The notes below the pieces were generated by a model. The model ran no database searches and had not been told where the DNA came from. It saw only the letters and a program-made list of their open reading frames with translations. The position numbers and the translations under genes were made by a program. A stretch of DNA of 7,919 bases from positions 1-7,919 of the forward strand of contig CAJBMR010000022.1 in NCBI GenBank assembly GCA_903954205.1, read 5' to 3'. This stretch comes from an uncultured bacterium (GTDB taxonomy: Bacteria > Actinomycetota > Actinomycetes > S36-B12). Shown here piece by piece: positions 1 through 6,840 of the stretch (within the stretch, counting starts at the first letter, position 1; each line of letters opens with the position of its first letter).

Positions 1-2825
1 GAGGACAGTCGGACCAGCGGCACAGGAGTCTCGGACGGCGGTGTTGCGTCGTCAACCAGGACGACGCGGCTCGCCTCAGCCTCGACACGCCACAGCACCT
101 CGCCCTCCTGGCCCGCGACGCGGCGCAGGCCGGGTACGGAATCAAGGCTGCGGGCGAGTTCGCGACTCTCCGCCTCGGCTTGCTCCAGTACGACGTAACG
201 AACGGCGTAGGCAGCGAGACCACTCACTTCGTCACCGCCGCGTCCCGACACGAGACCCGCCACGAGCCTGTCGAGCTCGGCCCAGTCGGATGCAGGAGGC
301 GCGACCTCTGCATCACCCAACGTCGGGCCTGTGCCGTTGACGAGGGCGTAGTCCACTTGCGAGGCATCCTGCGGACGCAGCAGCAGGGTGCGCGGAGCCT
401 CCGGCCCGATGGCTTCGGCGATGACGAAGGGCGGGAGGACGACGGGATCGCCACGACGCACGGGGTCGCCAGCACCGGGCAGCCACCAGAGCAGTGCGAT
501 GAGCGGCGTGAGCAGGGCAAGGAGGGTCGTGATTCCCGCGACGGGCTGACGCCACGTGAAGGCCGCCTCCGCCATGCTCGCGCGCAGGCCGTCGGCTGCG
601 AGTGCAGCGGCGAGGATGAGGGCGGCTCCCATGATGGCCGTCGACGGCCCCGCCCACATGGTCACGGCATCCTCCGCGCCGGGTGGCGTGAGCGGCACAC
701 GGATCATGACGAGGGCAAGTGCTAAGGCGACGAGGGCGACCGCCCAGGCCGTGAGCACAGCGCGTCGCGTGGCTGGTCTCAGCACGGCGAGGAGAGCCGC
801 GAGGACGAGCCCCGCCATGACCCAGGCCGGCGGCGTACCCGGGCCGCCAGGATCCAGCAGGAGCAGCCATGGCGCGGCGGTCGTGTCTACGCCGGTGACG
901 ACACCGAGGTCGGCGAAGAACAGCGACGGTTGAGAGAGGAGGCGCACCGACCAGGGCAGGAGGAGTAGGAGTGGCACGAGCAGCAGGGCCGCGGACCTGA
1001 GCATCAGTTCGCGTCCCAGGCGTCCCGATATGCCTGCCGCGACAAGGGCAGCGACGACGGCAAGCACCAGCCACACCCAGGTGACGGGAGCGCAGGCCAC
1101 GACCACCGCGGCGAGGAGTGACGCCCCCCAGGGGGTGCGACCTGAAACCGGAGCCAGGCCGGGGGCGATCCCGAGGAGTCGTGCGACTACGCGCGCCAGC
1201 GCAGGAAGCAGGACGATCGCGATCATGACGCCGAGTCGACCGCTCGCGATAGCGCCCGTCATCGCGGGGAGGAGCGCGTAGGCGAGCGCAGCCCACGCGC
1301 GCGGACCGCGTGCGGCGACGACGCCCCGCAGCGACCACCAGGCACTGAGGCCGGCAGCCGGGACCGCAAGGAAGAGGACGAGGCCAACCATCAGGCCCGC
1401 CTTGCCCAGCACCAGCGTCGCAAGCGAGGCGAGAAGGGCGGTAAGAGGCGCCGCCGGGACGGTGGATCCAGGGCCGACGTCGTGCCACGTGTCGGTGTAG
1501 GCCGCCCAGAGGGCGCCCGCACCATCGGGGCTCGGCAGCAGAGCTCCGCCGAAGAGCACCCCGTCTCCCCACCACAGCGAGCGACCCGCGATCGCGGCCG
1601 CAATAAGGAGTGCCAGGGAGATCACCACGGCGGGCCGCGACAGCGCTCGGCGGAAGAATCCATCGGCGGGGTCTTCGAAGATGTCGGCATCGTCGGAGAC
1701 AGGCCCTGACTCCAAGGCTCCCACCGTCGATGCCCCGCCGGAGCGCCCCGCCGCGACGATGCCGCCCAGTGCTTCCAGGGCACTGCGCGCCTGCGACCAC
1801 GCACCGGGGCGCAGGTCGTGCACTGCTTCGCGGGAGCTCAGGGTCGAGGTAGCGGCCGCACGCCGACGCGAGGCCATGATGCGTCCTGGATGGACGAGCA
1901 ATGACCCGATCGCCGCGATCTCGTCGCCGGCACGACGTACGTCCTTGCCCAGGAGATAGAGGAGCGATCGGAGCATCGAGCCGAATGCCAATCGGATCCC
2001 CGTGAAAGGCACGCGCCACCCGGGGGCTTGGGCGAGCAGCACCAGGAGTGCTGACCGTCGGTCGAGCCGGTGACCGCGGCCCGGCATGGTGGAGCCCTCA
2101 CGTCGGCCGTGGTAGGACGCCTCGCGGTGGTGGATCACGGCATCGGGAACGACGCGCACCTCATGACCGGCGCGCCATGCGCGCCAGCACAGGTCAAGGT
2201 CGTCGCGGTAGAGCGGGAGCTGGGGATCGAATCCGCCCAGCGCATCCCACACATCGCGGCGGACGAGCATCCCGGCGGTGCCGACGGCGTGCACCTCACT
2301 GCGCTCATCGTGCTGCCCCTGGTCGTGCTCGCGGCGCTCGAGACCCGTGACGCGGCGGCCCGCCCCCGTGACGCTGAAGCCGACCTCGAGGAGGAGCCGG
2401 CGGTCGTGCCAGCCGAGGGCCTTGGGGCCGAGGACCGCGGTCCGAGGGTGGGCGTCGGCGGCCTCGAGGAGCCGCTCGAGGCAGGTGGGCGCCGGCGCGG
2501 AGTCGTCGTGAAGGAGCCAGACCCACTCCGTGGTCTCCACGTCGAAGGCCTCGTCGCTATCAGACTTCAGTACACCGGACGCCAGGCCGGCGTGCAACGA
2601 CGAGCCAAATCCACTCTGGGCGTCGGCACCATCGAGTACGACGACGCGGTCATAGCCGAGGGATTCGGTGAGGATGCGTGCGCTGGCGTCGGTGGATCCT
2701 GCATCGACACCGACCACGGCATCGGGATGACGAGTCTGTCCGCCGAGGACCGTGAGGACCGCGGGGAGCCAGACCGCGCCATCCGATGCGACGATGACGG
2801 CCGTGACGCGGTGGCGTCGGCTCAG
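1..2825 (-). CDS. Large polytopic family 2 glycosyltransferase, 3' end beyond window
   Basis: The reading frame (codons whose lowest coordinate is a multiple of 3) is open without a stop from 2891 to base 1, giving 941 codons from the proposed CTG start; the C-terminus is outside the window. Residues about 5-235 form a GT2 (GT-A fold) domain: a first strand VTAVIVASDG at 7-16, VGVDAGSTD near 36-44, a metal/nucleotide-site-like LLHDDSAP with D107 and D108, GGFDPQ near 196-201, and YRDDLDLCWR at 206-215. A basic amphipathic stretch (about 240-330) and an acidic linker lead to roughly twelve hydrophobic segments between 399 and 782, then a soluble tail of at least 159 residues. It presumably transfers a sugar from an activated donor in the cytoplasm onto an envelope glycan or lipid carrier, but donor and acceptor cannot be read from sequence. 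It overlaps the whiB stop by two bases, which suggests coupled translation. Family and membrane topology are well supported; the start codon and substrate are not. Confidence 0.88.
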   Translation of the reverse strand, partial: MSRRHRVTAVIVASDGAVWLPAVLTVLGGQTRHPDAVVGVDAGSTDASARILTESLGYDRVVVLDGADAQSGFGSSLHAGLASGVLKSDSDEAFDVETTEWVWLLHDDSAPAPTCLERLLEAADAHPRTAVLGPKALGWHDRRLLLEVGFSVTGAGRRVTGLERREHDQGQHDERSEVHAVGTAGMLVRRDVWDALGGFDPQLPLYRDDLDLCWRAWRAGHEVRVVPDAVIHHREASYHGRREGSTMPGRGHRLDRRSALLVLLAQAPGWRVPFTGIRLAFGSMLRSLLYLLGKDVRRAGDEIAAIGSLLVHPGRIMASRRRAAATSTLSSREAVHDLRPGAWSQARSALEALGGIVAAGRSGGASTVGALESGPVSDDADIFEDPADGFFRRALSRPAVVISLALLIAAAIAGRSLWWGDGVLFGGALLPSPDGAGALWAAYTDTWHDVGPGSTVPAAPLTALLASLATLVLGKAGLMVGLVLFLAVPAAGLSAWWSLRGVVAARGPRAWAALAYALLPAMTGAIASGRLGVMIAIVLLPALARVVARLLGIAPGLAPVSGRTPWGASLLAAVVVACAPVTWVWLVLAVVAALVAAGISGRLGRELMLRSAALLLVPLLLLLPWSVRLLSQPSLFFADLGVVTGVDTTAAPWLLLLDPGGPGTPPAWVMAGLVLAALLAVLRPATRRAVLTAWAVALVALALALVMIRVPLTPPGAEDAVTMWAGPSTAIMGAALILAAALAADGLRASMAEAAFTWRQPVAGITTLLALLTPLIALLWWLPGAGDPVRRGDPVVLPPFVIAEAIGPEAPRTLLLRPQDASQVDYALVNGTGPTLGDAEVAPPASDWAELDRLVAGLVSGRGGDEVSGLAAYAVRYVVLEQAEAESRELARSLDSVPGLRRVAGQEGEVLWRVEAEASRVVLVDDATPPSETPVPLVRLS

Positions 2826-3088
2826 ACGGCCTGCTTCTTCAGCCGGCGCCGCTCGCGCTCGGACAGGCCGCCCCAGATGCCGAAGCGCTCGTCATTGGCG
2901 AGCGCATACTCCAGGCACTCACCGCGCACCTCGCAGGACAGGCACACGCGCTTGGCCTCGCGCGTGCTTCCGCCCTTCTCCGGGAAGAACGCCTCGGGGT
3001 CCGTCTGAGCGCACAGTGCGCGCTCCTGCCACTCCATGGCTTCGTCAGCCTCTGCGGTGGTCAACGGCAGCAGCACGGGATCACCCAC
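2822..3088 (-). CDS. whiB2: WhiB2/WhmD-type iron-sulfur transcriptional regulator
   Basis: This 88-residue protein is a WhiB-like factor. The four [4Fe-4S]-binding cysteines are C26, C49, C52 and C58 (C-x22-C-x2-C-x5-C), followed by the turn GIWGG at 70-74 and a basic C-terminal stretch (RRRLKK, 80-85) used in promoter contacts. The core, including ALCAQTDPEAFFPEKGGSTR (24-43) and CLEYALANDERFGIWGGLSE (58-77), is nearly the same as I remember for WhiB2 of M. tuberculosis (WhmD in M. smegmatis). That subgroup, orthologous to Streptomyces WhiB, controls septation and division together with WhiA by binding sigma-A region 4. The GTG start is chosen because a strong Shine-Dalgarno lies 6 nt upstream and because the length fits the family. 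The stop overlaps the downstream glycosyltransferase frame. The subfamily call rests on remembered sequence, but the WhiB identity is unambiguous. Confidence 0.96.
   Translation of the reverse strand: MGDPVLLPLTTAEADEAMEWQERALCAQTDPEAFFPEKGGSTREAKRVCLSCEVRGECLEYALANDERFGIWGGLSERERRRLKKQAV
2823..2835 (-). promoter_or_regulatory. Proposed CTG start and weak RBS of the glycosyltransferase
   Basis: Upstream of the conserved first strand of the glycosyltransferase there is no in-frame ATG, GTG or TTG back to the TGA at 2894-2892. A CTG at 2825-2823 overlaps the whiB stop (CTGA, analogous to the common ATGA overlap) and is preceded by AGCAGG at 2835-2830 with a 4-nt spacer. The first ordinary start, GTG at 2717-2715, would delete the first strand and helix of the GT2 fold. 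The CTG is therefore inferred from position and conservation, not proven. Confidence 0.45.
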
Positions 3089-3094
3089 TGCCGA

Positions 3095-3105
3095 CCTCCC
3101 CTCCT
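3095..3105 (-). promoter_or_regulatory. Strong Shine-Dalgarno of whiB2
   Basis: AGGAGGGGAGG runs from 3105 to 3095 on the minus strand, 6 nt before the GTG at 3088-3086. It contains a full AGGAGG and a second GGAGG at ideal spacing, which fixes the GTG as the whiB2 start. Confidence 0.85.
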
Positions 3106-3132
3106 GAGGCGCAGGCTGGCCCCGCGTCTCGA

Positions 3133-3150
3133 AATGACAACGGTGTCATT
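3133..3150 (-). promoter_or_regulatory. Palindrome with embedded GACAC box overlapping the whiB2 -10/+1
   Basis: The sequence AATGACA-CCGT-TGTCATT (3150 to 3133, minus strand) is a perfect 7-bp inverted repeat with a 4-nt centre. Its left arm overlaps the last three bases of the -10 hexamer and it spans the predicted start site. The GACAC pentamer at 3147-3143 abuts the -10 directly. In Streptomyces, WhiA recognises GACAC and acts with WhiB at shared promoters, so a WhiA/WhiB site and WhiB2 autoregulation are plausible inferences. A symmetric repressor operator is the alternative reading. Confidence 0.5.
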
Positions 3151-3176
3151 ACATAGGTCATGGGGCCGCGCGTCAA
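3148..3176 (-). promoter_or_regulatory. Sigma-A-type promoter of whiB2
   Basis: On the minus strand, TTGACG (3176-3171, 5 of 6 to consensus) is followed by a 17-bp spacer and TGTAAT (3153-3148, 5 of 6). This predicts a start near 3141 and a 5' leader of about 53 nt carrying the strong ribosome-binding site. It is the best promoter match in the window and lies in its only sizeable intergenic gap. It would drive whiB2 and, by read-through and coupling, the glycosyltransferase. Confidence 0.72.
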
Positions 3177-3192
3177 GCCCGTGGGGTAACTG

Positions 3193-3220
3193 GCCCTCAT
3201 GGGCGCACCCCCGAGGGTGC
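3193..3220 (-). terminator. Tandem hairpins after fbiC, possible terminator
   Basis: Starting 21 nt past the fbiC stop on the minus strand are two adjacent hairpins. The first is GCACCC-TCGG-GGGTGC (3220-3205, 6-bp stem) and the second is GCCC-ATGA-GGGC (3204-3193, 4-bp stem). No T-run follows, so this is not a canonical intrinsic terminator, although actinobacterial terminators often lack one. It lies between fbiC and the whiB2 promoter, where a boundary would be expected. Confidence 0.35.
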
Positions 3221-3241
3221 CGGGATTCCAGCGCCAGGGGA

Positions 3242-5773
3242 TCAAACGGACACCGCCTGGGCGGGTGCGTCGTAGCCCGTCGTGCGCTGGCGCGGGGTCC
3301 GTCCGGCGGAGCGGATCAGCTCCTGGAGGTCTTCGACCGTCTTCGCCGACCCGTGTTCCGAGCCGGCCATGCGGCTGATGGTCTCCTCCATGAGCGTGCC
3401 ACCCAGATCATCGACGCCGCCCGCGAGCATCACGCGGCAGCCCTCGTCGCCGAGCTTGACCCAGGAGCACTGGATGTGCGGCACGGCACCGTGCAGCATG
3501 ATCCGCGCCATGGCATGCACCGCACGGTTGTCGCGCGCGGTCGGTCCGGGGCGGGCCACTCCCGCCAGGTAGATCGGTGCGCTGTGGTGCACGAAGGGGA
3601 GCGGCACGAACTCAGTAAATCCACCGGTGCGCTCCTGTATGCCGCGCAGAGTGCGCAGGTGATCGACCCAGTGCCATGGCTCGTCGACGTGGCCGTACAT
3701 CATCGTCGACGTCGTGCGCAGTCCGACCTCGTGGGCGGTCGTGACCACGTCAATCCATGAGGCCGCGGGCAACTTGCCCTTGGTGAGGATCCAGCGGACG
3801 TCGTCGTCGAGGATCTCCGCGGCGGTGCCCGGCAGCGAGTCGACGCCTGCCTCGCGCGCGGCGATGAGCCAGTCGCGCACGGACATTCCCGTCCGAGCGG
3901 CGCCGTTGACCACCTCCATAGGGCTGTAGGCGTGGAGATGGATGCCCGGCGCCTCCGCCTTCACCGCGCGAGCGAGATCGAAGTACGCCGTGCCGGGCAG
4001 ATCGGGGTGGATGCCCCCCTGCATGCAGACCTCGGTCGCCCCCACGTCGACGGCCTCGCGCACCCGCCGTGCCACGTCTTCGAGGGAGAGGGTGAAGGCA
4101 TCCACATCGGAGGCACGCTGGGCGAAGGCGCAGAAGCGGCATCCGGTGTAGCAGACGTTGGTGAAGTTGATATTGCGGTTGACGACGTAGGTGACCTCGT
4201 CTCCGACGGCCTCGCGACGCAGGTCGTCGGCAAGCGACGCGACCGCCTCGAGAGCGTCGCCCGTCGCCGACATGAGGGCAACCGCCTCATCCGCGTGGTC
4301 CGGGTGAGCAAGGCGTGCGGGATCGGCATGGGCGATGTCGAGTGCGTGGCGCATGTCCGATGGCAGGCGCGGGACCCCGGTGCTCACGCGACGGGCACGC
4401 TCGGAGACCTCCTCCCAGTCGCCGTAGACATCGGCGAAGTCCTCTCGGCGATCCGCCGAGCGGCCGGTGATGTCGATGTCGATGTGCAGATCGACGCGCC
4501 CGCCTGCAGCACGCGCGGCGAACTCCGCGTAGCCACCCGAGTCAGCATCGGGCTCCTGCCACGGCGACCCGACGGGAAGTACTGACGGATTCAGCAGTCC
4601 CTGTCGATCCGCCAGGGCGTCGACGTGGGGCCGCACGCGCGGATCGATCCACTCCCCGGAGAGCACGTAGCGTGGGTGCGCGGTGAGACGCGGGCGCAAC
4701 TCGAATCCGGCGGCCGCTGTGCTCTCGCGGAGTGCATCCAGATGCGGCCACGGCCTCTCGGGATTGACGTGATCCGGTGTCACCGGGCTTACGCCGCCCC
4801 AGTCATCGACTCCCGCACGCAGCAGGAGCGCGAGGTCATCGGAGAGATTAGGCGGGGCCTGCAGGCGCACGCCTGGGCCGAGCAGGATGCGCGCGGTGGC
4901 GAGCGTCGCGAGGTAGGACTGCTCATCGAGGTCGGGCTCACCGCGCATGGCGGTGTCGTCCTTGGCGCGAAAATTCTGAACGATTACTTCCTGCACGTGC
5001 CGGTGGCGCCGATGCACTGCACGGATGGCGAAGAGCGCATCGACGCGCTCCTCGTCCGTCTCACCGATGCCGACAAGGATGCCGGTCGTAAAGGGAATCG
5101 CCAGACGGCCCGCGTCCTCGAGGACCTGCAGCCGGACGCGCGGCTCCTTGTCCGGGCTGCCGAAGTGCGGAGCGCCGGGGGTGGACCACAGGCGCTCGGA
5201 CGTCGTCTCCAGCATCATCCCCATGCTGGGCGCGACGGGTCGGAGTCGACGCATCTCCTCCCACGACATCACGCCCGGATTGAGGTGCGGCAGCAGTCCA
5301 GTCTCCTCCAGAACGCGGATCGACATCGCGCGCACGTAGGAGAGCGTGTCGGCGTACCCCGCTTCGTCGAGCCACTCGCGAGCCGCGAGCCAGCGGTCCT
5401 CGGGTCGATCGCCGAGGGTGAAGAGAGCCTCGGCGCATCCGAGGGCGGCTCCGCTGCGGGCGATATCGAGGACCTCGTCGGGCGAGAGATACGGCGCGGG
5501 CACGCGGTGAGGAACGGTCGCGAAGGTGCAGTAGTGGCAGCGGTCCCGGCACAGGCGCGTGAGCGGGATGAAGACCTTGGGCGAGTAGGTGATGACTCCG
5601 GGCAGCCCGGCATCCTCGAGCCCGCGATCACGCAACGACCCGGCGACGTTGAGGAGCTCCTCGAGGGCATCCCCACGGGCGCCGATCAGCCAGGTGGCCT
5701 CGTCGGGTGCGAGGGTCGATCCCCGGCGGGCGCGGGCGAGTGCCCGGACGACCCCCGACGGCGTGGACGGCAT
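3242..5773 (-). CDS. fbiC: FO synthase, fused CofG-CofH double radical-SAM enzyme
   Basis: This 843-residue protein makes FO (7,8-didemethyl-8-hydroxy-5-deazariboflavin), the chromophore of coenzyme F420, from tyrosine and 5-amino-6-ribitylamino-uracil using S-adenosylmethionine. Two radical-SAM cluster motifs mark the two halves: C75-x3-C79-x2-C82 (CRDRCHYC) in the CofG-like N-terminal half and C541-x3-C545-x2-C548 (CYTGCRFC) in the CofH-like C-terminal half. Further landmarks are GILVGIGET (231-239), APPNLS (306-311) and GVDDWGGVSP (321-330) in the first half. In the second are MQGGIHP (584-590), HAYSPMEV (614-621), GTAAEIL (649-655) and MYGHVDEPWHWV (692-703). Length and fused architecture match actinobacterial FbiC (about 850 residues); in archaea the halves are separate proteins. 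The ATG gives the expected N-terminus. The upstream region shows no good ribosome-binding site, and the neighbouring fbiA start lies only 11 bp away in the opposite direction. Confidence 0.97.
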   Translation of the reverse strand: MPSTPSGVVRALARARRGSTLAPDEATWLIGARGDALEELLNVAGSLRDRGLEDAGLPGVITYSPKVFIPLTRLCRDRCHYCTFATVPHRVPAPYLSPDEVLDIARSGAALGCAEALFTLGDRPEDRWLAAREWLDEAGYADTLSYVRAMSIRVLEETGLLPHLNPGVMSWEEMRRLRPVAPSMGMMLETTSERLWSTPGAPHFGSPDKEPRVRLQVLEDAGRLAIPFTTGILVGIGETDEERVDALFAIRAVHRRHRHVQEVIVQNFRAKDDTAMRGEPDLDEQSYLATLATARILLGPGVRLQAPPNLSDDLALLLRAGVDDWGGVSPVTPDHVNPERPWPHLDALRESTAAAGFELRPRLTAHPRYVLSGEWIDPRVRPHVDALADRQGLLNPSVLPVGSPWQEPDADSGGYAEFAARAAGGRVDLHIDIDITGRSADRREDFADVYGDWEEVSERARRVSTGVPRLPSDMRHALDIAHADPARLAHPDHADEAVALMSATGDALEAVASLADDLRREAVGDEVTYVVNRNINFTNVCYTGCRFCAFAQRASDVDAFTLSLEDVARRVREAVDVGATEVCMQGGIHPDLPGTAYFDLARAVKAEAPGIHLHAYSPMEVVNGAARTGMSVRDWLIAAREAGVDSLPGTAAEILDDDVRWILTKGKLPAASWIDVVTTAHEVGLRTTSTMMYGHVDEPWHWVDHLRTLRGIQERTGGFTEFVPLPFVHHSAPIYLAGVARPGPTARDNRAVHAMARIMLHGAVPHIQCSWVKLGDEGCRVMLAGGVDDLGGTLMEETISRMAGSEHGSAKTVEDLQELIRSAGRTPRQRTTGYDAPAQAVSV

Positions 5774-5779
5774 CGTGAC

Positions 5780-5809
5780 ACCCTATGACCATGCCGACGA
5801 CCCCGTCAC
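5780..5809 (-). promoter_or_regulatory. Candidate leaderless promoter of fbiC inside the fbiA start
   Basis: On the minus strand TAGGGT (5785-5780) fits the actinobacterial TANNNT -10 pattern. Its last T is at position -7 relative to the A of the fbiC ATG, as expected for a leaderless transcript. GTGACG (5809-5804) is a weak -35 candidate with an 18-bp spacer. Lack of a Shine-Dalgarno is consistent with this. The hexamer uses the first base of the fbiA start codon. It is a short-motif call and could be chance. Confidence 0.33.
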
Positions 5810-6840
5810 CGCTGCGCCGCATCACCGTGCTCGCAGGGGGGATCGGCGGCGCTCGCTTCCTGCGCGGGCTGCTGGCCGCAGCCCCGGACGCCGAGGTGAC
5901 CGTCATCGGCAACACCGGCGACGACATCTGGATCCATGGCCTGCGCGTGTGCCCGGACCTCGACACGGTGATGTACACCCTGGGCAACGGCATCTCGGAG
6001 GAGCGCGGGTGGGGTCGCGAGGCAGAGACCTTCACCGTCAAGGAGGAGTTGGCGGCCTACGGGCTCGAGCCCTCGTGGTTCGGGCTGGGCGACCGAGATA
6101 TCGCCACCCACCTGGTGCGCACGCAGATGCTCAACGCCGGCTTTCCCCTCTCGACGATCACCGAGGCACTCTGTGATCGCTGGCGCCCGGGTGTCCGCCT
6201 CCTCCCGATGACCGACGAGCGCGCGGAGACTCATGTCGTCGTAGACGACCCGGAGGGCGGCGTCGACGATTCCGGGGCGCCCGCGCGCCGCGCCATCCAC
6301 TTCCAGGAGTGGTGGGTGCGCTACCGCGCCGAGCTCCCCGCACATGCGATCGTGCTCGTGGGCGCTGACGAGGCCAAGCCCGGCCCAGGAGTCGTCGAGG
6401 CGATCGAGTCCGCCGACGTCGTGCTGCTTCCCCCGTCCAATCCGGTGGTCTCCGTGGGCACGATCCTGGGCATCCCGGGCATCCGCGAGGCAGTGCAGCG
6501 GACGGCAGCACCGGTGGTCGGAGTCTCACCCATCGTCGGCGGGCGTCCCGTCCGAGGCATGGCGGACGCGTGCCTCAGCGCCATCGGAGTGCAGACGGAT
6601 GCCGCTTCAGTCGCGCGCCACTACGGGCCGCGGCGCGCACTGATCCCCGCGGGCGCTCCCGCCGACGGCATCCTCGATGGCTGGCTCGTCGACACCGCCG
6701 ACGCCGCGTCCGTGCCCGCGGTGCAGTCACTCGGCATCGCCTGCGAGGCGCGGCCGCTGCTCATGACCGACACCGATGCCACAGCCGCCATCGCGCAAAC
6801 CGCACTGGATCTTGCCTCGAGCCTGCGGCCACCGGCATGA
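5785..6840 (+). CDS. fbiA: 2-phospho-L-lactate (or PEP-type) transferase of F420 biosynthesis
   Basis: This 351-residue FbiA/CofD family protein transfers the phospho-organic-acid moiety of a GDP- or GTP-activated intermediate to FO. In mycobacteria the activated acid derives from phosphoenolpyruvate and the product is dehydro-F420-0; in archaea it is 2-phospholactate. Visible family motifs are LAGGIGGARF (16-25, the nucleotide-binding loop), IGNTGDD (41-47), HGLRVCPDLDT (51-61), LGDRDIATHLVRTQM (101-115), HFQEWWVRYRA (172-182), PPSNPVVS (216-223) and SPIVGGRPVRGMAD (248-261). The start at 5785 is the first ATG; a second at 5791 would remove two residues and is equally possible, as neither has a Shine-Dalgarno. 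Compared with remembered M. tuberculosis FbiA, a Gly/Asp-rich loop of several extra residues lies near 155-169. It overlaps fbiB by ATGA, forming a translationally coupled fbiAB operon. Confidence 0.96.
   Translation: MTMPTTPSPLRRITVLAGGIGGARFLRGLLAAAPDAEVTVIGNTGDDIWIHGLRVCPDLDTVMYTLGNGISEERGWGREAETFTVKEELAAYGLEPSWFGLGDRDIATHLVRTQMLNAGFPLSTITEALCDRWRPGVRLLPMTDERAETHVVVDDPEGGVDDSGAPARRAIHFQEWWVRYRAELPAHAIVLVGADEAKPGPGVVEAIESADVVLLPPSNPVVSVGTILGIPGIREAVQRTAAPVVGVSPIVGGRPVRGMADACLSAIGVQTDAASVARHYGPRRALIPAGAPADGILDGWLVDTADAASVPAVQSLGIACEARPLLMTDTDATAAIAQTALDLASSLRPPA

Noticed and set aside
313..2019. A 568-codon open frame on the minus strand
   Set aside because: It lies within the glycosyltransferase in another frame of the same strand and is rich in Arg, Pro, Gly and Ala without recognisable motifs. 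The true frame has GT2 motifs and membrane segments throughout; this is a high-G+C shadow.
1..2825. Frameshift or premature stop in the glycosyltransferase
   Set aside because: I translated the whole stretch codon by codon; it is continuous with sensible GT2 motifs and hydrophobic segments, so there is no sign of decay.
2822..2891. Programmed -1 frameshift fusing WhiB2 to the glycosyltransferase
   Set aside because: The glycosyltransferase is in the -1 frame and open for about 20 codons before the whiB stop, but no X-XXY-YYZ slippery heptamer is present there. A stop/start overlap is simpler.
2070..3008. A 312-codon plus-strand frame spanning the whiB2/glycosyltransferase junction
   Set aside because: It is antisense to the GT2 domain and WhiB2, both supported by conserved motifs on the other strand; it has no domain signature and no ribosome-binding site that I could see.
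3089..3241. A small gene, tRNA or riboswitch in the intergenic gap
   Set aside because: The gap is accounted for by a ribosome-binding site, promoter, palindrome and hairpins. I see no cloverleaf, no known riboswitch core and no short frame with a credible start.
4625..5788. A 387-codon plus-strand frame opposite fbiC
   Set aside because: It is antisense to the well-conserved CofG half of FbiC and shows no family motif. Long antisense frames are expected in G+C-rich coding DNA.
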